Counted from the stretch's first letter, positions 7,806 through 16,359 are shown. The stretch: 64,000 nt of DNA from an uncultured Duncaniella sp. (GCA_910578515.1 CAJTQR010000002.1:62001-126000); one strand, 5' to 3'. The notes: generated by a model not told the origin, from the letters alone. Made by a program: numbers and translations.

Positions 7806-8007
7806 GATAATCGGTCGAATCAGACGAATCGGATTTATCTGACCAATCGGACTAATCCGACCAATCAGACTTATCGGATGAATCAGGTTTATCTGGTGAG
7901 GTGGATTTTTAATGGCTGGTCGGATTAGTCGGATTAGTCGGATAAGTCCGATTGGTCTGAGAAGTCCGATAGGTCAGATTGGTCCGATTAGTCAGATTAG
8001 TCCGATT
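7806..8007. repeat. 9-bp-periodic inverted repeat, copy 3 (longest)
   Basis: Roughly ten nnAATCnGA units (7806-7893) are separated by a short spacer containing GGATTTTTAATGG from about ten complementary units (7917-8007). Reading the second arm in reverse complement, the two arms stay aligned over about 80 bases, with roughly three bases in four identical by eye; irregular units such as CCAATC followed by CTTATC occur at matching places in both arms. It starts 4 bases after the four-helix-bundle stop codon. An open frame from 7912 into this element gives ISR/ISP/IGP tripeptides and is treated as a by-product. Confidence 0.9.
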
Positions 8008-8171
8008 CCCTCTGCTTTCCCCCAGCTTCCCCTTGCTTCAATTCGGCTTGGATTGGGGTGTTTGAGTGATGGTGCCTATAAAATTGGTCAAAAGGGGAAA
8101 TAAAGAGGGTCATTTAGCCAATTTTACATTTTTTATTGCTCTAAAGTTCCATTTCCGTTAAATATATTTGG

Positions 8172-8179
8172 TAACTTTG
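8172..8179 (+). promoter_or_regulatory. Promoter -7 box of the RND efflux operon
   Basis: TAACTTTG fits TAnnTTTG exactly. The -33 position has only a weak match. A start near 8186 would give a leader of about 155 bases before the adaptor gene at 8343. The rest of the 8008-8171 interval shows no gene. Confidence 0.65.
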
Positions 8180-8204
8180 CATAAATTTTTAAGTTGAGAA
8201 CTTT

Positions 8205-8283
8205 GCTTAAGGACTTCGGATGTCGCTACAGGCGACTGTGATTTAGATTCAAGTATGTTGTTGCTATGTGTCAAGTCCTTGGT
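8205..8283 (+). ncRNA. Structured leader RNA candidate of the efflux operon
   Basis: Within the predicted leader, AAGGACTT (8209-8216) pairs with AAGTCCTT (8273-8280), closing a loop of about 56 bases. Inside it GTCGC (8222-8226) and GCGAC (8232-8236) form a five-pair hairpin with loop TACAG. The remaining inner sequence (8237-8272) is not obviously paired. The layout, a closing stem with an internal hairpin between promoter and first gene, is what a cis-regulatory RNA would look like. I do not recognise a known riboswitch class. Confidence 0.45.
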
Positions 8284-8342
8284 AATAAAACGGAAAAATT
8301 CAAAAAATTAGGTATAATAGACAAAGAAAAAAAGAACAGAAA

Positions 8343-9524
8343 ATGAAAGTCAAAGCGTTATCGACTGCCGGCATTACCATTATGCTTGCTTCAGCGTTCG
8401 TGCTGCCATCGTGCTCAAAGGGCGACCAGCAGCAACGTCAACTCTCAGCTCCCGAAATCGCAACCATCACTCTTGCCCCTCAAGAAGCTGACCTCAAGAC
8501 AACTTTCCCTGCCACTATCAAGGGTAAGACTGATATCGATATCCGTCCCCAGGTGACCGGATTTATCACCAAAGTGCATGTAGACGAAGGTCAGCGCGTG
8601 CGCAAAGGTCAGGTGCTTTTCACATTGGACCAGGTGCAGTTTAACGCAGCTGTTGACCAGGCTCGTGCGGCTGTAAACTCAGCTCAGACAGCTGTCAACA
8701 CCCAGCAGATGACAGTGGATAACAAGAAAGCACTTCTTGACAAGAATATCATCTCGGCCTACGAGTATCAGCTTGCAGTCAATAGCCTCGACCAGGCAAA
8801 GGCTCAGCTCGCCAACGCCAAGGCTGCCCTTGTGACTGCCCAGAAGAATCTGGCTTACACCACCGTTACCTCTCCGAGCGATGGTGTGGTAGGTACTATC
8901 CCCAACCGTGAAGGTTCGCTCGCATCACCCTCGTCGGCTCAGCCTCTCACCACCGTGAGCGACAACTCACAGGTGTATGCTTACTTCTCGCTGACTGAGA
9001 AGGACCTCCTGAATCTCGCAGGTGAAGGAAACCGCTCGATGGAGGCGTCAATCAAGGCTATGCCTGAAGTGAGCCTGCGTCTTAACGACGGTACCATGTA
9101 TCCCCTCACCGGTAAGGTTGCCACCGTTTCGGGTGTGATTGACAACAACACCGGTTCATCAAGCGTGCGTGCCCTCTTCGACAATCCCAACGGTGTGCTC
9201 CGCAGCGGTGGTACAGGTCAGGTAATCATGCCTAACCCCCAGGAGAGCGTGATTGTGATTCCCCAGAAGGCTACATTCGAGCTTCAGGACCGTCGCTTCG
9301 TGTATGTGGTCAACGATTCCAACAAGGTCGTGTCAACCCCCATCACCATCGAGGCTAACAATGACGGTAAGACTTTCGTGGTCACCTCAGGTCTGAAGAG
9401 CGGCGACCGCATAGCCGTTGAAGGCGTGGGTACTAAACTTTCGGATGGCGCTGTAATCACTCCGGTGGCTCCCAAGGAAGCCGCAGCTCCTGCAGCCGAG
9501 ACAGCAGCTCCCGCTGCAAAATAA
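8343..9524 (+). CDS. RND efflux periplasmic adaptor (MFP) lipoprotein
   Basis: A 393-residue membrane fusion protein that links the inner-membrane RND pump to the outer-membrane channel. It starts with a lipoprotein signal ending LPSC (Cys about 23). Next come the split biotinyl-lipoyl domain (TDIDIRPQVTGFITKVHVDE near 60-80 and VTSPSDGVVGTIPNREGS near 175-195), a helical hairpin with alanine/glutamine repeats between the halves, then beta-barrel and membrane-proximal domains, with an Ala/Pro tail (EAAAPAAETAAPAAK). The order matches AcrA/MexA. It is the first gene of a three-part operon, 62 bases before the pump gene. Confidence 0.93.
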   Translation: MKVKALSTAGITIMLASAFVLPSCSKGDQQQRQLSAPEIATITLAPQEADLKTTFPATIKGKTDIDIRPQVTGFITKVHVDEGQRVRKGQVLFTLDQVQFNAAVDQARAAVNSAQTAVNTQQMTVDNKKALLDKNIISAYEYQLAVNSLDQAKAQLANAKAALVTAQKNLAYTTVTSPSDGVVGTIPNREGSLASPSSAQPLTTVSDNSQVYAYFSLTEKDLLNLAGEGNRSMEASIKAMPEVSLRLNDGTMYPLTGKVATVSGVIDNNTGSSSVRALFDNPNGVLRSGGTGQVIMPNPQESVIVIPQKATFELQDRRFVYVVNDSNKVVSTPITIEANNDGKTFVVTSGLKSGDRIAVEGVGTKLSDGAVITPVAPKEAAAPAAETAAPAAK

Positions 9525-9586
9525 GTGAGCGGCATCCAATCCCACCCGTTCACCTAATAAACAAATAAACAATTAGTGCAAAAAAG

Positions 9587-12500
9587 ATGAAATTAGATAC
9601 TTTTATCAATAGGCCGGTGCTGTCAACGGTGATTTCAATTTTCATCGTGTTGCTGGGTCTTATCGGACTGTTTTCGCTCCCTGTCACCCAGTTCCCCGAC
9701 ATCGCACCTCCTACCATCCGCGTTTCCACCACTTATACCGGTGCGAATGCCCAGGCGGTGCTTAACTCGGTGATTGCCCCTCTGGAGGAGTCAATCAACG
9801 GTGCCGAGGGTATGACCTATATGGAGTCAACCGCCACCAATACAGGTTCAGCCGACATCACAGTGTATTTTGAACAGGGTTTTAACCCCGACATGGCTGC
9901 CGTGGACGTGCAGAACCGTGTGGCAAAGGCTCAGAACCTTCTTCCCGCCGAAGTAACCCAGGTGGGTGTGCTCACCCAGAAGCGTCAGACTTCAATGCTT
10001 CTCATGGTGGCACTCTACGATGAGTCAGGCCGTTACAACCAGGAGTTCCTTGACAACTATGCCAAGATTAACATGATTCCTGAACTCCAGCGTGTGTCAG
10101 GTGTGGGCGACGTGATGTCGTTTGGCGCTGACTACTCAATGCGTATATGGCTCAAACCGGAGGTTATGGCGCAGTATGGACTTGTGCCTTCCGATATCTC
10201 CTACGCTCTTTCCGAACAGAACATCGAGGCTGCCCCCGGTGCCTTCGGCGAGCAGGGTGACCAGAGCTTCCAGTACACCATGAAGTACAAGGGACGTCTG
10301 ACCACCCCCGAACAGTTTGAGGATATTGTTGTAGCCGCCAAGCCTACCGGTGAGGTGCTCCGCCTCGGAGATGTGGCAGAGATAGAGCTGGGACGTGTGA
10401 CCTACGGCTTTGCCAACAGTCTTAACGGTTATCCCTCTACAAGCTGTATCGTGTTCCAGACCGCAGGTTCTAACGCGACCCAGATTATCAATGACTGTCT
10501 CGGCGTGGTAGATAAGATGAAGAAGGACCTTCCCGCAGGTCTCGCCATCGCCGTGCCGATGAACAACAACGACTTCCTTGACGCTTCAATCCATGAGGTA
10601 ATCAAGACCCTTATCGAGGCATTCATCCTCGTGTTCTTTGTGGTATACGTGTTCCTTCAGGATATCCGTTCCACCATCATCCCCGCTATCGCCATCCCTG
10701 TGGCACTCGTGGGTACATTCTTCTTCATGAACCTGATTGGGTTCTCAATCAACCTTATCACCCTCTCGGCTCTCGTGCTTGCGATTGCGATTGTGGTCGA
10801 CGACGCGATTGTGGTGGTCGAGGCGGTGCATGCCAAACTTGACGTGGGCTACAAGAGTGCGCGCAAGGCATCAATCGATGCGATGGGTGAGATTGGCGGT
10901 GCCATCATCTCCATCACTCTTGTAATGATGCTTGTGTTCATTCCTGTGTCGTTCATGTCGGGTACCACCGGTGTGTTCTACCGCCAGTTCGGTCTTACCA
11001 TGGCTATCGCCATTGGTCTGTCGGCGCTGAATGCGTTGACCCTTTCACCTGCGCTTTGTGCGGTGTTCCTCAAGGGTCACGACAACCATGACTCACTCAA
11101 GGAGCGCATGGGTCAGGCTTACGGTGCTGCAGCCGAGGCAGTCAAGGCAAACGCCAAGCGTCGCTTCACACTCGACCTTCCCCCATTGATTACCTTCCTT
11201 TTCCTTGCCGCCACCATTACTTTCATGGTGCTCGGCTGGTACAGCTTCGAACACCCCTTGAAACTCGCCATCGCTGCGGTATGTGCCATTGTCACTATCC
11301 TCGGTATCTTCGGCAAGCGTTTCCACAAGGGATTTGAAATCGGTTTCGGCCGCATCCTCAAGGCTTATAATAAGTTCACCGGATGGTTTATCAATCACAA
11401 AATCACCTCATTCGGCATTGTGGCAGCTTCAGTCGCAATCCTTGTATGGCTCATGAGCATCACTACCTCGACCCTCGTGCCTAATGAGGATACCGGTACA
11501 CTGTTCTGTATGGTCGATATGCCTCCGGGCACATCACAGGAGCGTACAGAAGAGGTGCTCAATCAGCTTGACGTGCTTCTCGCCCAGGTTCCTGAAATCG
11601 AGTATCGCCAGAAGATTCTCGGCTATAGCTTCATGGCAGGTCAGGGTGCCACTTACGGTACATTCATCCTTAAGCTCAAACACTGGGAGGACCGCCAGCG
11701 CGCCGACCAGACTTCGGATGCTATCCTTGGTAAGCTCTACGGCATGACCTCAGTAATCAAGGATGGACGTGTGATGATATTCGCACCCCCTATGATTACC
11801 GGTTACTCGCTCACCAACGGTTTTGAAATCAAGATGCAGGACCGTACCGGTGGCGATGTCAACGACTTCTTCGGCGTGGTTCAGGGCTTCCTCGGACAGC
11901 TTAACGCCCAGCCCGAAGTGCAGATGGCATACACCACCTTCAACCCCTCGTTCCCGCAGTATATGGTGGATATCGATGCTGCCAAGGCAAAGCAGGCCGG
12001 CATCTCACCCCGCGATATTCTCTCGGCTCTCCAGGGTTACTATGGCGGTATGTACGTGTCTAACTTCAACCGTTTCGGTAAGATTTACCGTGTGATGATG
12101 CAGGCTAACCCTGAATCACGCGTAAGCCCCGAGACCCTCTCTGCCATCAAGGTGCGCAACGGCGCCGAAATGGCATCGGTGTCAAACTTCGTGACTCTCA
12201 CCAAGGTTTACGGACCTGACTTGTTGAACCGTTTCAACATGTTCCAGTCAATCTCCGTGACCGGTCAGCCGGCTCCCGGTTATACTTCAGGTGACTGTCT
12301 TGCAGCTATCGAACGTGTAGCCAACGAGACACTTCCCGCAGGTTACGGTTACGAGTATTCAGGTATGACCCGTGAGGAGGCAAGCACCGGTGCAGGTTCG
12401 ACCACCGCGGTTATTTTCGGACTCTGCTTGCTGTTCGTCTACCTCCTTCTGTCAGCGCAGTATGAAAGCTACATTCTCCCCTGGGCGGTTATTTTCTCAA

Positions 12501-12967
12501 TTCCGTTCGGTCTGATGGGTACCTTCATCTTCGCTCAGATTTTCGATATCTCCAACAACATCTACCTGCAGATTGCGCTTATCATGCTTATCGGTCTTCT
12601 TGCCAAGAATGCCATCCTTATTGTGGAATTCGCAGTGGAACGCCGCCGCACAGGTATGTCAATCGTCAATGCCGCCATCCAGGGTGCCACCGCCCGTCTT
12701 CGTCCTATCCTCATGACATCGTTGGCGATGATTATCGGTCTGTTGCCTATGATGTTTGCCACCGGTGCGGGTGCCAACGGTAACCGTGCCCTCGGTACAG
12801 GTTCAATCGGCGGTATGCTTATCGGTATGATACTCCAGGTGCTGATAGTGCCCGCGCTCTTCGTGATTTTCCAGAAGATTCAGGAGAAGATTACTCCTCT
12901 CAAATGGGAAGACACCGACAACGAGGGTATCGAAAACGAAATCGAGCAGTATACACCTGCACAATAA
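9587..12967 (+). CDS. RND multidrug efflux pump (AcrB/MexB-like, HAE1)
   Basis: A 1126-residue proton-driven inner-membrane exporter of the hydrophobe/amphiphile RND family. It opens with the typical first helix MKLDTFINRPVLSTVISIF and the porter-domain motif FPDIAPPTIRVSTTYTGANAQ. The TM4 proton-relay segment is present as LAIAIVVDDAIVVVEAV, and a second six-helix bundle ends the protein (LIGLLAKNAILIVEFAVERRR). It is somewhat longer than AcrB because of an insertion between the two halves (about residues 495-600) containing two extra hydrophobic stretches, as often seen in Bacteroidetes pumps. It lies between the adaptor and outer-membrane factor genes, 35 bases before the latter. Confidence 0.95.
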   Translation: MKLDTFINRPVLSTVISIFIVLLGLIGLFSLPVTQFPDIAPPTIRVSTTYTGANAQAVLNSVIAPLEESINGAEGMTYMESTATNTGSADITVYFEQGFNPDMAAVDVQNRVAKAQNLLPAEVTQVGVLTQKRQTSMLLMVALYDESGRYNQEFLDNYAKINMIPELQRVSGVGDVMSFGADYSMRIWLKPEVMAQYGLVPSDISYALSEQNIEAAPGAFGEQGDQSFQYTMKYKGRLTTPEQFEDIVVAAKPTGEVLRLGDVAEIELGRVTYGFANSLNGYPSTSCIVFQTAGSNATQIINDCLGVVDKMKKDLPAGLAIAVPMNNNDFLDASIHEVIKTLIEAFILVFFVVYVFLQDIRSTIIPAIAIPVALVGTFFFMNLIGFSINLITLSALVLAIAIVVDDAIVVVEAVHAKLDVGYKSARKASIDAMGEIGGAIISITLVMMLVFIPVSFMSGTTGVFYRQFGLTMAIAIGLSALNALTLSPALCAVFLKGHDNHDSLKERMGQAYGAAAEAVKANAKRRFTLDLPPLITFLFLAATITFMVLGWYSFEHPLKLAIAAVCAIVTILGIFGKRFHKGFEIGFGRILKAYNKFTGWFINHKITSFGIVAASVAILVWLMSITTSTLVPNEDTGTLFCMVDMPPGTSQERTEEVLNQLDVLLAQVPEIEYRQKILGYSFMAGQGATYGTFILKLKHWEDRQRADQTSDAILGKLYGMTSVIKDGRVMIFAPPMITGYSLTNGFEIKMQDRTGGDVNDFFGVVQGFLGQLNAQPEVQMAYTTFNPSFPQYMVDIDAAKAKQAGISPRDILSALQGYYGGMYVSNFNRFGKIYRVMMQANPESRVSPETLSAIKVRNGAEMASVSNFVTLTKVYGPDLLNRFNMFQSISVTGQPAPGYTSGDCLAAIERVANETLPAGYGYEYSGMTREEASTGAGSTTAVIFGLCLLFVYLLLSAQYESYILPWAVIFSIPFGLMGTFIFAQIFDISNNIYLQIALIMLIGLLAKNAILIVEFAVERRRTGMSIVNAAIQGATARLRPILMTSLAMIIGLLPMMFATGAGANGNRALGTGSIGGMLIGMILQVLIVPALFVIFQKIQEKITPLKWEDTDNEGIENEIEQYTPAQ

Positions 12968-13002
12968 TCATATAAGAGTTACTTATCACACAGTATACTG
13001 AA

Positions 13003-14388
13003 ATGAAAATCAAGAATATATCATTGATTCTCGCAGTAGCAGTGAGCGCTTCGGCGCTCACCGGCTGCGGAATATATCAGAAATATGACCCTGAGAAGGT
13101 CAACAGCCGTCTGGTGAGCGAATATGCCGAGGCTCTGAAGCAGGAAGAGGATGCCGGTGCTTTCGGTAACCTCGCGTGGGACAAGGTGTTCACTGACCCT
13201 GTGCTCGCCGACCTTATCAATCAGGCGCTTGCCAACAACAAGGACCTCCGCAACGCCAAACTCAATGTGGATATAGCCCATGCGCAGCTCAAAGGCGCTA
13301 AGCTCAGCTATCTCCCCTCGCTCACATTCCAGCCCAACGGAGCAGGTGCTTCGTATGCCGGCAGCGATATGAGCTGGACTTATCAGCTCCCCCTCGCCGT
13401 AAACTGGGAGGTGGACGTGTTCGGTAAGATTCTTAATTCAAAACGCGGCGCACAGATGGCTGAACTCCAGACCCGTGCCTACGAGCAGGCTGTGCGTTCA
13501 CAGATTATAGCCGGTGTGGCTCAATGCTATTACACCATCGCGGCTCTCGAAAGCCAGCTGAAACTTTCGCGCGAGACCGCCGAGCTGTGGAACGAGAGCG
13601 TGACCGTGATGAAGAACTTGAAGGAAGCCGGACGTCTGCGTGAGGATGCAGTGGTGCAGAGCCTCGCACAGTACTACAGCATCGAGTCGGCTATCACCGA
13701 TGTGGAAATGTCGCTCCATGAAGCCAACAATACCCTCTCGCTGCTCCTCAATGTGATGCCGCAGAAGTGGACCATCTCGCCCGATGCCGCTCTCAATGTG
13801 CCTGAAATGAAGCGTACAGCCATCCCTATGGCTGAGCTCGCAGCCCGTCCCGACGTCCGTGCATCGGAAATGGGTCTCGCCATGGCATTCTATACCACAG
13901 CTTCCGCTCGTGCCGCCTTCTATCCCAGCATCAATATCTCTGCCAACGGCGGTTTCACCAACCTCCTCGGCTCGTTTATCCAGAACCCCGGCGACTGGTT
14001 CATCCAGCTTGCAGGAAGCCTCACTGCTCCAATCTTTGCCCGCGGACAGAATATAGCCCGTCTCGAGGCAGCCAAGGCTCAGCAGCAGCAGGCGCTCAAT
14101 AATTTTGAGTATACCCTCATGAGCGCTGCAGCCGATGTGAGCGATGCTCTCACCACTTACGAGAAGAGCATGCAGAAGCAGCAGTGGCTTGCACTTCAGG
14201 TGGATAATCTTGTGAAGTCAGTGGAGATAACCAATGAATTGCTCCTCTTTGATGGCTCAACCACTTATCTGGAAGTGCTCACCGCACAGAAGAATCTGCT
14301 CGCGGCACAGACAGCCCAGATTACTACCAACCTGACAGCTGCCCGTTCGGTGATAAATCTATACCAGAACCTCGGTGGCGGCAGATAG
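13003..14388 (+). CDS. Outer-membrane efflux channel lipoprotein (TolC/NodT family)
   Basis: A 461-residue outer-membrane factor completing the tripartite pump. The lipoprotein signal ends LTGC (Cys about 22), followed by the family opening GIYQKYDPEK. The two internal repeats of the family are visible: LINQALANNKDLRNAKLNVDIAHAQLK near 70-95 and ARPDVRASEMGLAMAFYTTASARAAFYPSINISANGG near 285-320, each leading into a strand pair and long helices. Glutamine/alanine-rich helices near the end (AKAQQQQALNNFEYTLMSAAADVSDAL) fit the trans-periplasmic tunnel. It is followed 30 bases later by the LpxA-like gene, probably on the same transcript. Confidence 0.93.
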   Translation: MKIKNISLILAVAVSASALTGCGIYQKYDPEKVNSRLVSEYAEALKQEEDAGAFGNLAWDKVFTDPVLADLINQALANNKDLRNAKLNVDIAHAQLKGAKLSYLPSLTFQPNGAGASYAGSDMSWTYQLPLAVNWEVDVFGKILNSKRGAQMAELQTRAYEQAVRSQIIAGVAQCYYTIAALESQLKLSRETAELWNESVTVMKNLKEAGRLREDAVVQSLAQYYSIESAITDVEMSLHEANNTLSLLLNVMPQKWTISPDAALNVPEMKRTAIPMAELAARPDVRASEMGLAMAFYTTASARAAFYPSINISANGGFTNLLGSFIQNPGDWFIQLAGSLTAPIFARGQNIARLEAAKAQQQQALNNFEYTLMSAAADVSDALTTYEKSMQKQQWLALQVDNLVKSVEITNELLLFDGSTTYLEVLTAQKNLLAAQTAQITTNLTAARSVINLYQNLGGGR

Positions 14389-14418
14389 TTTTCACAACCT
14401 CTTAACACATGAAAAATT

Positions 14419-15207
14419 ATGATTAGCGAAAAAGCTCATGTCGACCCTTCCGCCAAAATCGGCGAGAATGTGAAAATACATCCCTTCGCATACATCGACA
14501 AGGATGTGGAGATAGGCGATAATTGCGTGATTATGCCTTTCGCAAGCATTATCCGCGGTACCCGCATGGGTAAGAACTGCAAGGTATACCAGGGTGCGAT
14601 TGTCGGTGCCGACCCTCAGGATTTCCGTTGGAAGGGTGGCTTCACATATTGCTACATTGGCGACGATGTGACTATCCGTGAGAATGTGATTATCAACCGA
14701 GGCATCAATCCCGAGGGGGGCACACGCATCGGTAGCGGTTCATTCCTCATGGCTAATTCCCATGTGGGACATGATTCCCACCTCAAGGGTAAAGATGTGT
14801 TGGGCAACAATGTATCGGTAGCCGGCGATGTTGAGATTGGCGAATGCTCCATACTCTCATCAAGCGTGGTGGTGCATGAGAACAGCCGCGTGGGTGACTG
14901 GGTGCTGATTAAGGGTGGCTGCCGTATCACCGGCAATGTGCCTCCTTACTGTATCATGGCGCACAACCCTACCTCCTATTTCGGCGTGAATGCAATGATT
15001 CTCCGCAAGCAGGGCATGAGCGAGGAGCGCATCGACGATATCGCCAAGTGTTATCGCCATATATATCAGACAGGTACTTCGGTGTTCAACGCCATGCGCC
15101 GCATCGAGGCTGACGTAGAGGATACTCCCGAACGTCAGAACATACTTGATTTCATCAACTCTGTGAATCTCCGCATCGTTGCCGTTCCTAAGGATTTGGA
15201 ACAGTAA
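14419..15207 (+). CDS. LpxA-like UDP-GlcNAc acyltransferase
   Basis: A 262-residue left-handed beta-helix protein with many hexapeptide repeats (AHVDPSAKIGENVKIHPFAYID and onward) and an LpxA-type helical C-terminus (RIDDIAKCYRHIYQTGTS...). LpxA moves an acyl chain from acyl carrier protein to UDP-GlcNAc, the first step of lipid A synthesis. A histidine in the expected place is kept (NSHVGHDSHLKG), as is the NVPPYCIMAHNPTSYFGVN segment. However, several positions differ from the textbook form, and the gene sits behind an efflux operon, not with lpxD/lpxC-fabZ. It could be a second, divergent paralogue with a modified substrate, so I give no symbol. A strong terminator follows. Confidence 0.8.
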   Translation: MISEKAHVDPSAKIGENVKIHPFAYIDKDVEIGDNCVIMPFASIIRGTRMGKNCKVYQGAIVGADPQDFRWKGGFTYCYIGDDVTIRENVIINRGINPEGGTRIGSGSFLMANSHVGHDSHLKGKDVLGNNVSVAGDVEIGECSILSSSVVVHENSRVGDWVLIKGGCRITGNVPPYCIMAHNPTSYFGVNAMILRKQGMSEERIDDIAKCYRHIYQTGTSVFNAMRRIEADVEDTPERQNILDFINSVNLRIVAVPKDLEQ

Positions 15208-15275
15208 TCTTTGCAGCACGGTTTCTTTAGATTCTTTATAGCACAGATTCTTTAGATTACTGATAACTCCCCATT

Positions 15276-15327
15276 AATCAGCCTCACGGGACATTTCTCC
15301 TGCCGTGAGGCTGATTTCTTGTTTTAT
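15276..15327 (+). terminator. Terminator after the efflux/LpxA-like unit
   Basis: AATCAGCCTCACGG (15276-15289) pairs perfectly with CCGTGAGGCTGATT (15303-15316), followed by TTCTTGTTTT. This is a classical intrinsic terminator. Upstream, at about 15216-15260, a short segment ending TTTCTTTAGATT is imperfectly duplicated. Confidence 0.85.
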
Positions 15328-15341
15328 AAATCCAAAATCAT

Positions 15342-15349
15342 TATTTTTG
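15342..15349 (+). promoter_or_regulatory. Promoter -7 box of the phosphatase/deaminase unit
   Basis: TATTTTTG matches TAnnTTTG, 32 bases before the phosphatase ATG, just after the preceding terminator. Confidence 0.55.
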
Positions 15350-15380
15350 CGTTAAATATATTGAACTGATTTCATTAATT

Positions 15381-15866
15381 ATGAAGCATAAGAAACATAA
15401 CATACTGTTCGTCTGTCTCGGTAATATATGCCGTTCGCCGGCTGCAGAAGGGGTGTTGAAGTCCATCGTGGCGCAGGAAGGTGATGAGGCGGAGTGGAAT
15501 ATCGACTCGGCCGGCACCGGGCGCTATCATATAGGAGACCTCCCCGACAGGCGCATGAGAGTGCATGCGCGTCAGCGCGGACTGGAACTTGACCACAGAT
15601 GCCGCCAGGTCACTCCTGATGATTTCGACAGATTTGACCTGATTGTAGGTATGGATGCGAGCAATCTGAGCAATCTCCGGGCAGTGGCACCCTCGCCCGA
15701 GGCTGAGAAGAAAATTGTGGCTATGGCATCGTTCTTCAATCCCGGCAATCGCTGGGACCATGTGCCCGACCCTTACTATGAAGGTGCCGAGGGATTTGAG
15801 CTTGTGCTCGACCTCCTGGAGGAGGGCTGCCGCAACCTGTATGAGCAGGTGGAAAATGAAAAATAG
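15381..15866 (+). CDS. Low-molecular-weight protein-tyrosine phosphatase
   Basis: A 161-residue cytoplasmic phosphatase. The P-loop CLGNICRSP (Cys12 to Arg18, C-x5-R) is the family active site near the N-terminus, and the general acid lies in the VPDPYYEG motif near residue 130. Length and layout are those of the LMW-PTP family, which removes phosphate from tyrosines, often on envelope polysaccharide kinases; no such kinase is seen in this window. The stop lies 19 bases before the cytidine deaminase start, so the two genes are co-transcribed. Confidence 0.93.
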   Translation: MKHKKHNILFVCLGNICRSPAAEGVLKSIVAQEGDEAEWNIDSAGTGRYHIGDLPDRRMRVHARQRGLELDHRCRQVTPDDFDRFDLIVGMDASNLSNLRAVAPSPEAEKKIVAMASFFNPGNRWDHVPDPYYEGAEGFELVLDLLEEGCRNLYEQVENEK

Positions 15867-15885
15867 ATATCAAACAGATTATACG

Positions 15886-16359
15886 ATGAAAAAATTTGAG
15901 ATAAAGGTCCCGGTTGATGTAGCCTCGTTCGATGAACTCTCGGAGATGGAGCAGAGATTGGTGGTGATGGCTCGCGAAGCCACTCACCGTAGCTATGCGC
16001 CTTATAGCCATTTCTGCGTGGGGGCTGCCATACTGCTCGACGGAGAGCAGATAGTGACAGGTTCCAATCAGGAGAACGTGGCTTATCCTTCAGGCACATG
16101 CGCCGAGCGCACGGCTTGCTTCTATGCCCATGCGCAGTATCCCGATTCGCGGTTCAAGATGATTGTGATAGCCGCACGCGGCACTGACGGGGAGTTTGTG
16201 GAGAATCCCGTGGCTCCTTGCGGGGCTTGCAGGCAGGCTCTGCTGGAGTATGAGACCCTTGCCGGACATGATGTCAAGGTGATACTTTGCGGAAAGGATA
16301 AGTTCTATATCCTTCCCTCCGTGAAGTCGTTGCTCCCGCTTGCTTTCGTGGAGTTTTAA
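15886..16359 (+). CDS. cdd: Cytidine deaminase
   Basis: A 157-residue zinc enzyme that deaminates cytidine and deoxycytidine to uridine forms in pyrimidine salvage. Family motifs are clear: YAPYSHFCVGAA near residues 40-50, the zinc motif GTCAERTACFYA with the catalytic glutamate, and PCGACRQALLEY providing the other two zinc cysteines. The start at 15886 (MKKFEIKVPVDV) is preferred. An in-frame ATG at 15856 would overlap the phosphatase gene by 11 bases and adds ten residues without family similarity. It converges on hflX with a shared terminator between. Confidence 0.95.
   Translation: MKKFEIKVPVDVASFDELSEMEQRLVVMAREATHRSYAPYSHFCVGAAILLDGEQIVTGSNQENVAYPSGTCAERTACFYAHAQYPDSRFKMIVIAARGTDGEFVENPVAPCGACRQALLEYETLAGHDVKVILCGKDKFYILPSVKSLLPLAFVEF

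Noticed and set aside
2683..8007. CRISPR array
   Set aside because: The units are only 9 bases, follow each other without spacers, and invert halfway. No cas genes are in the window.
15216..15260. Short direct repeat ending TTTCTTTAGATT
   Set aside because: Only a dozen or so bases, duplicated once and imperfectly; no link with a mobile element is seen.
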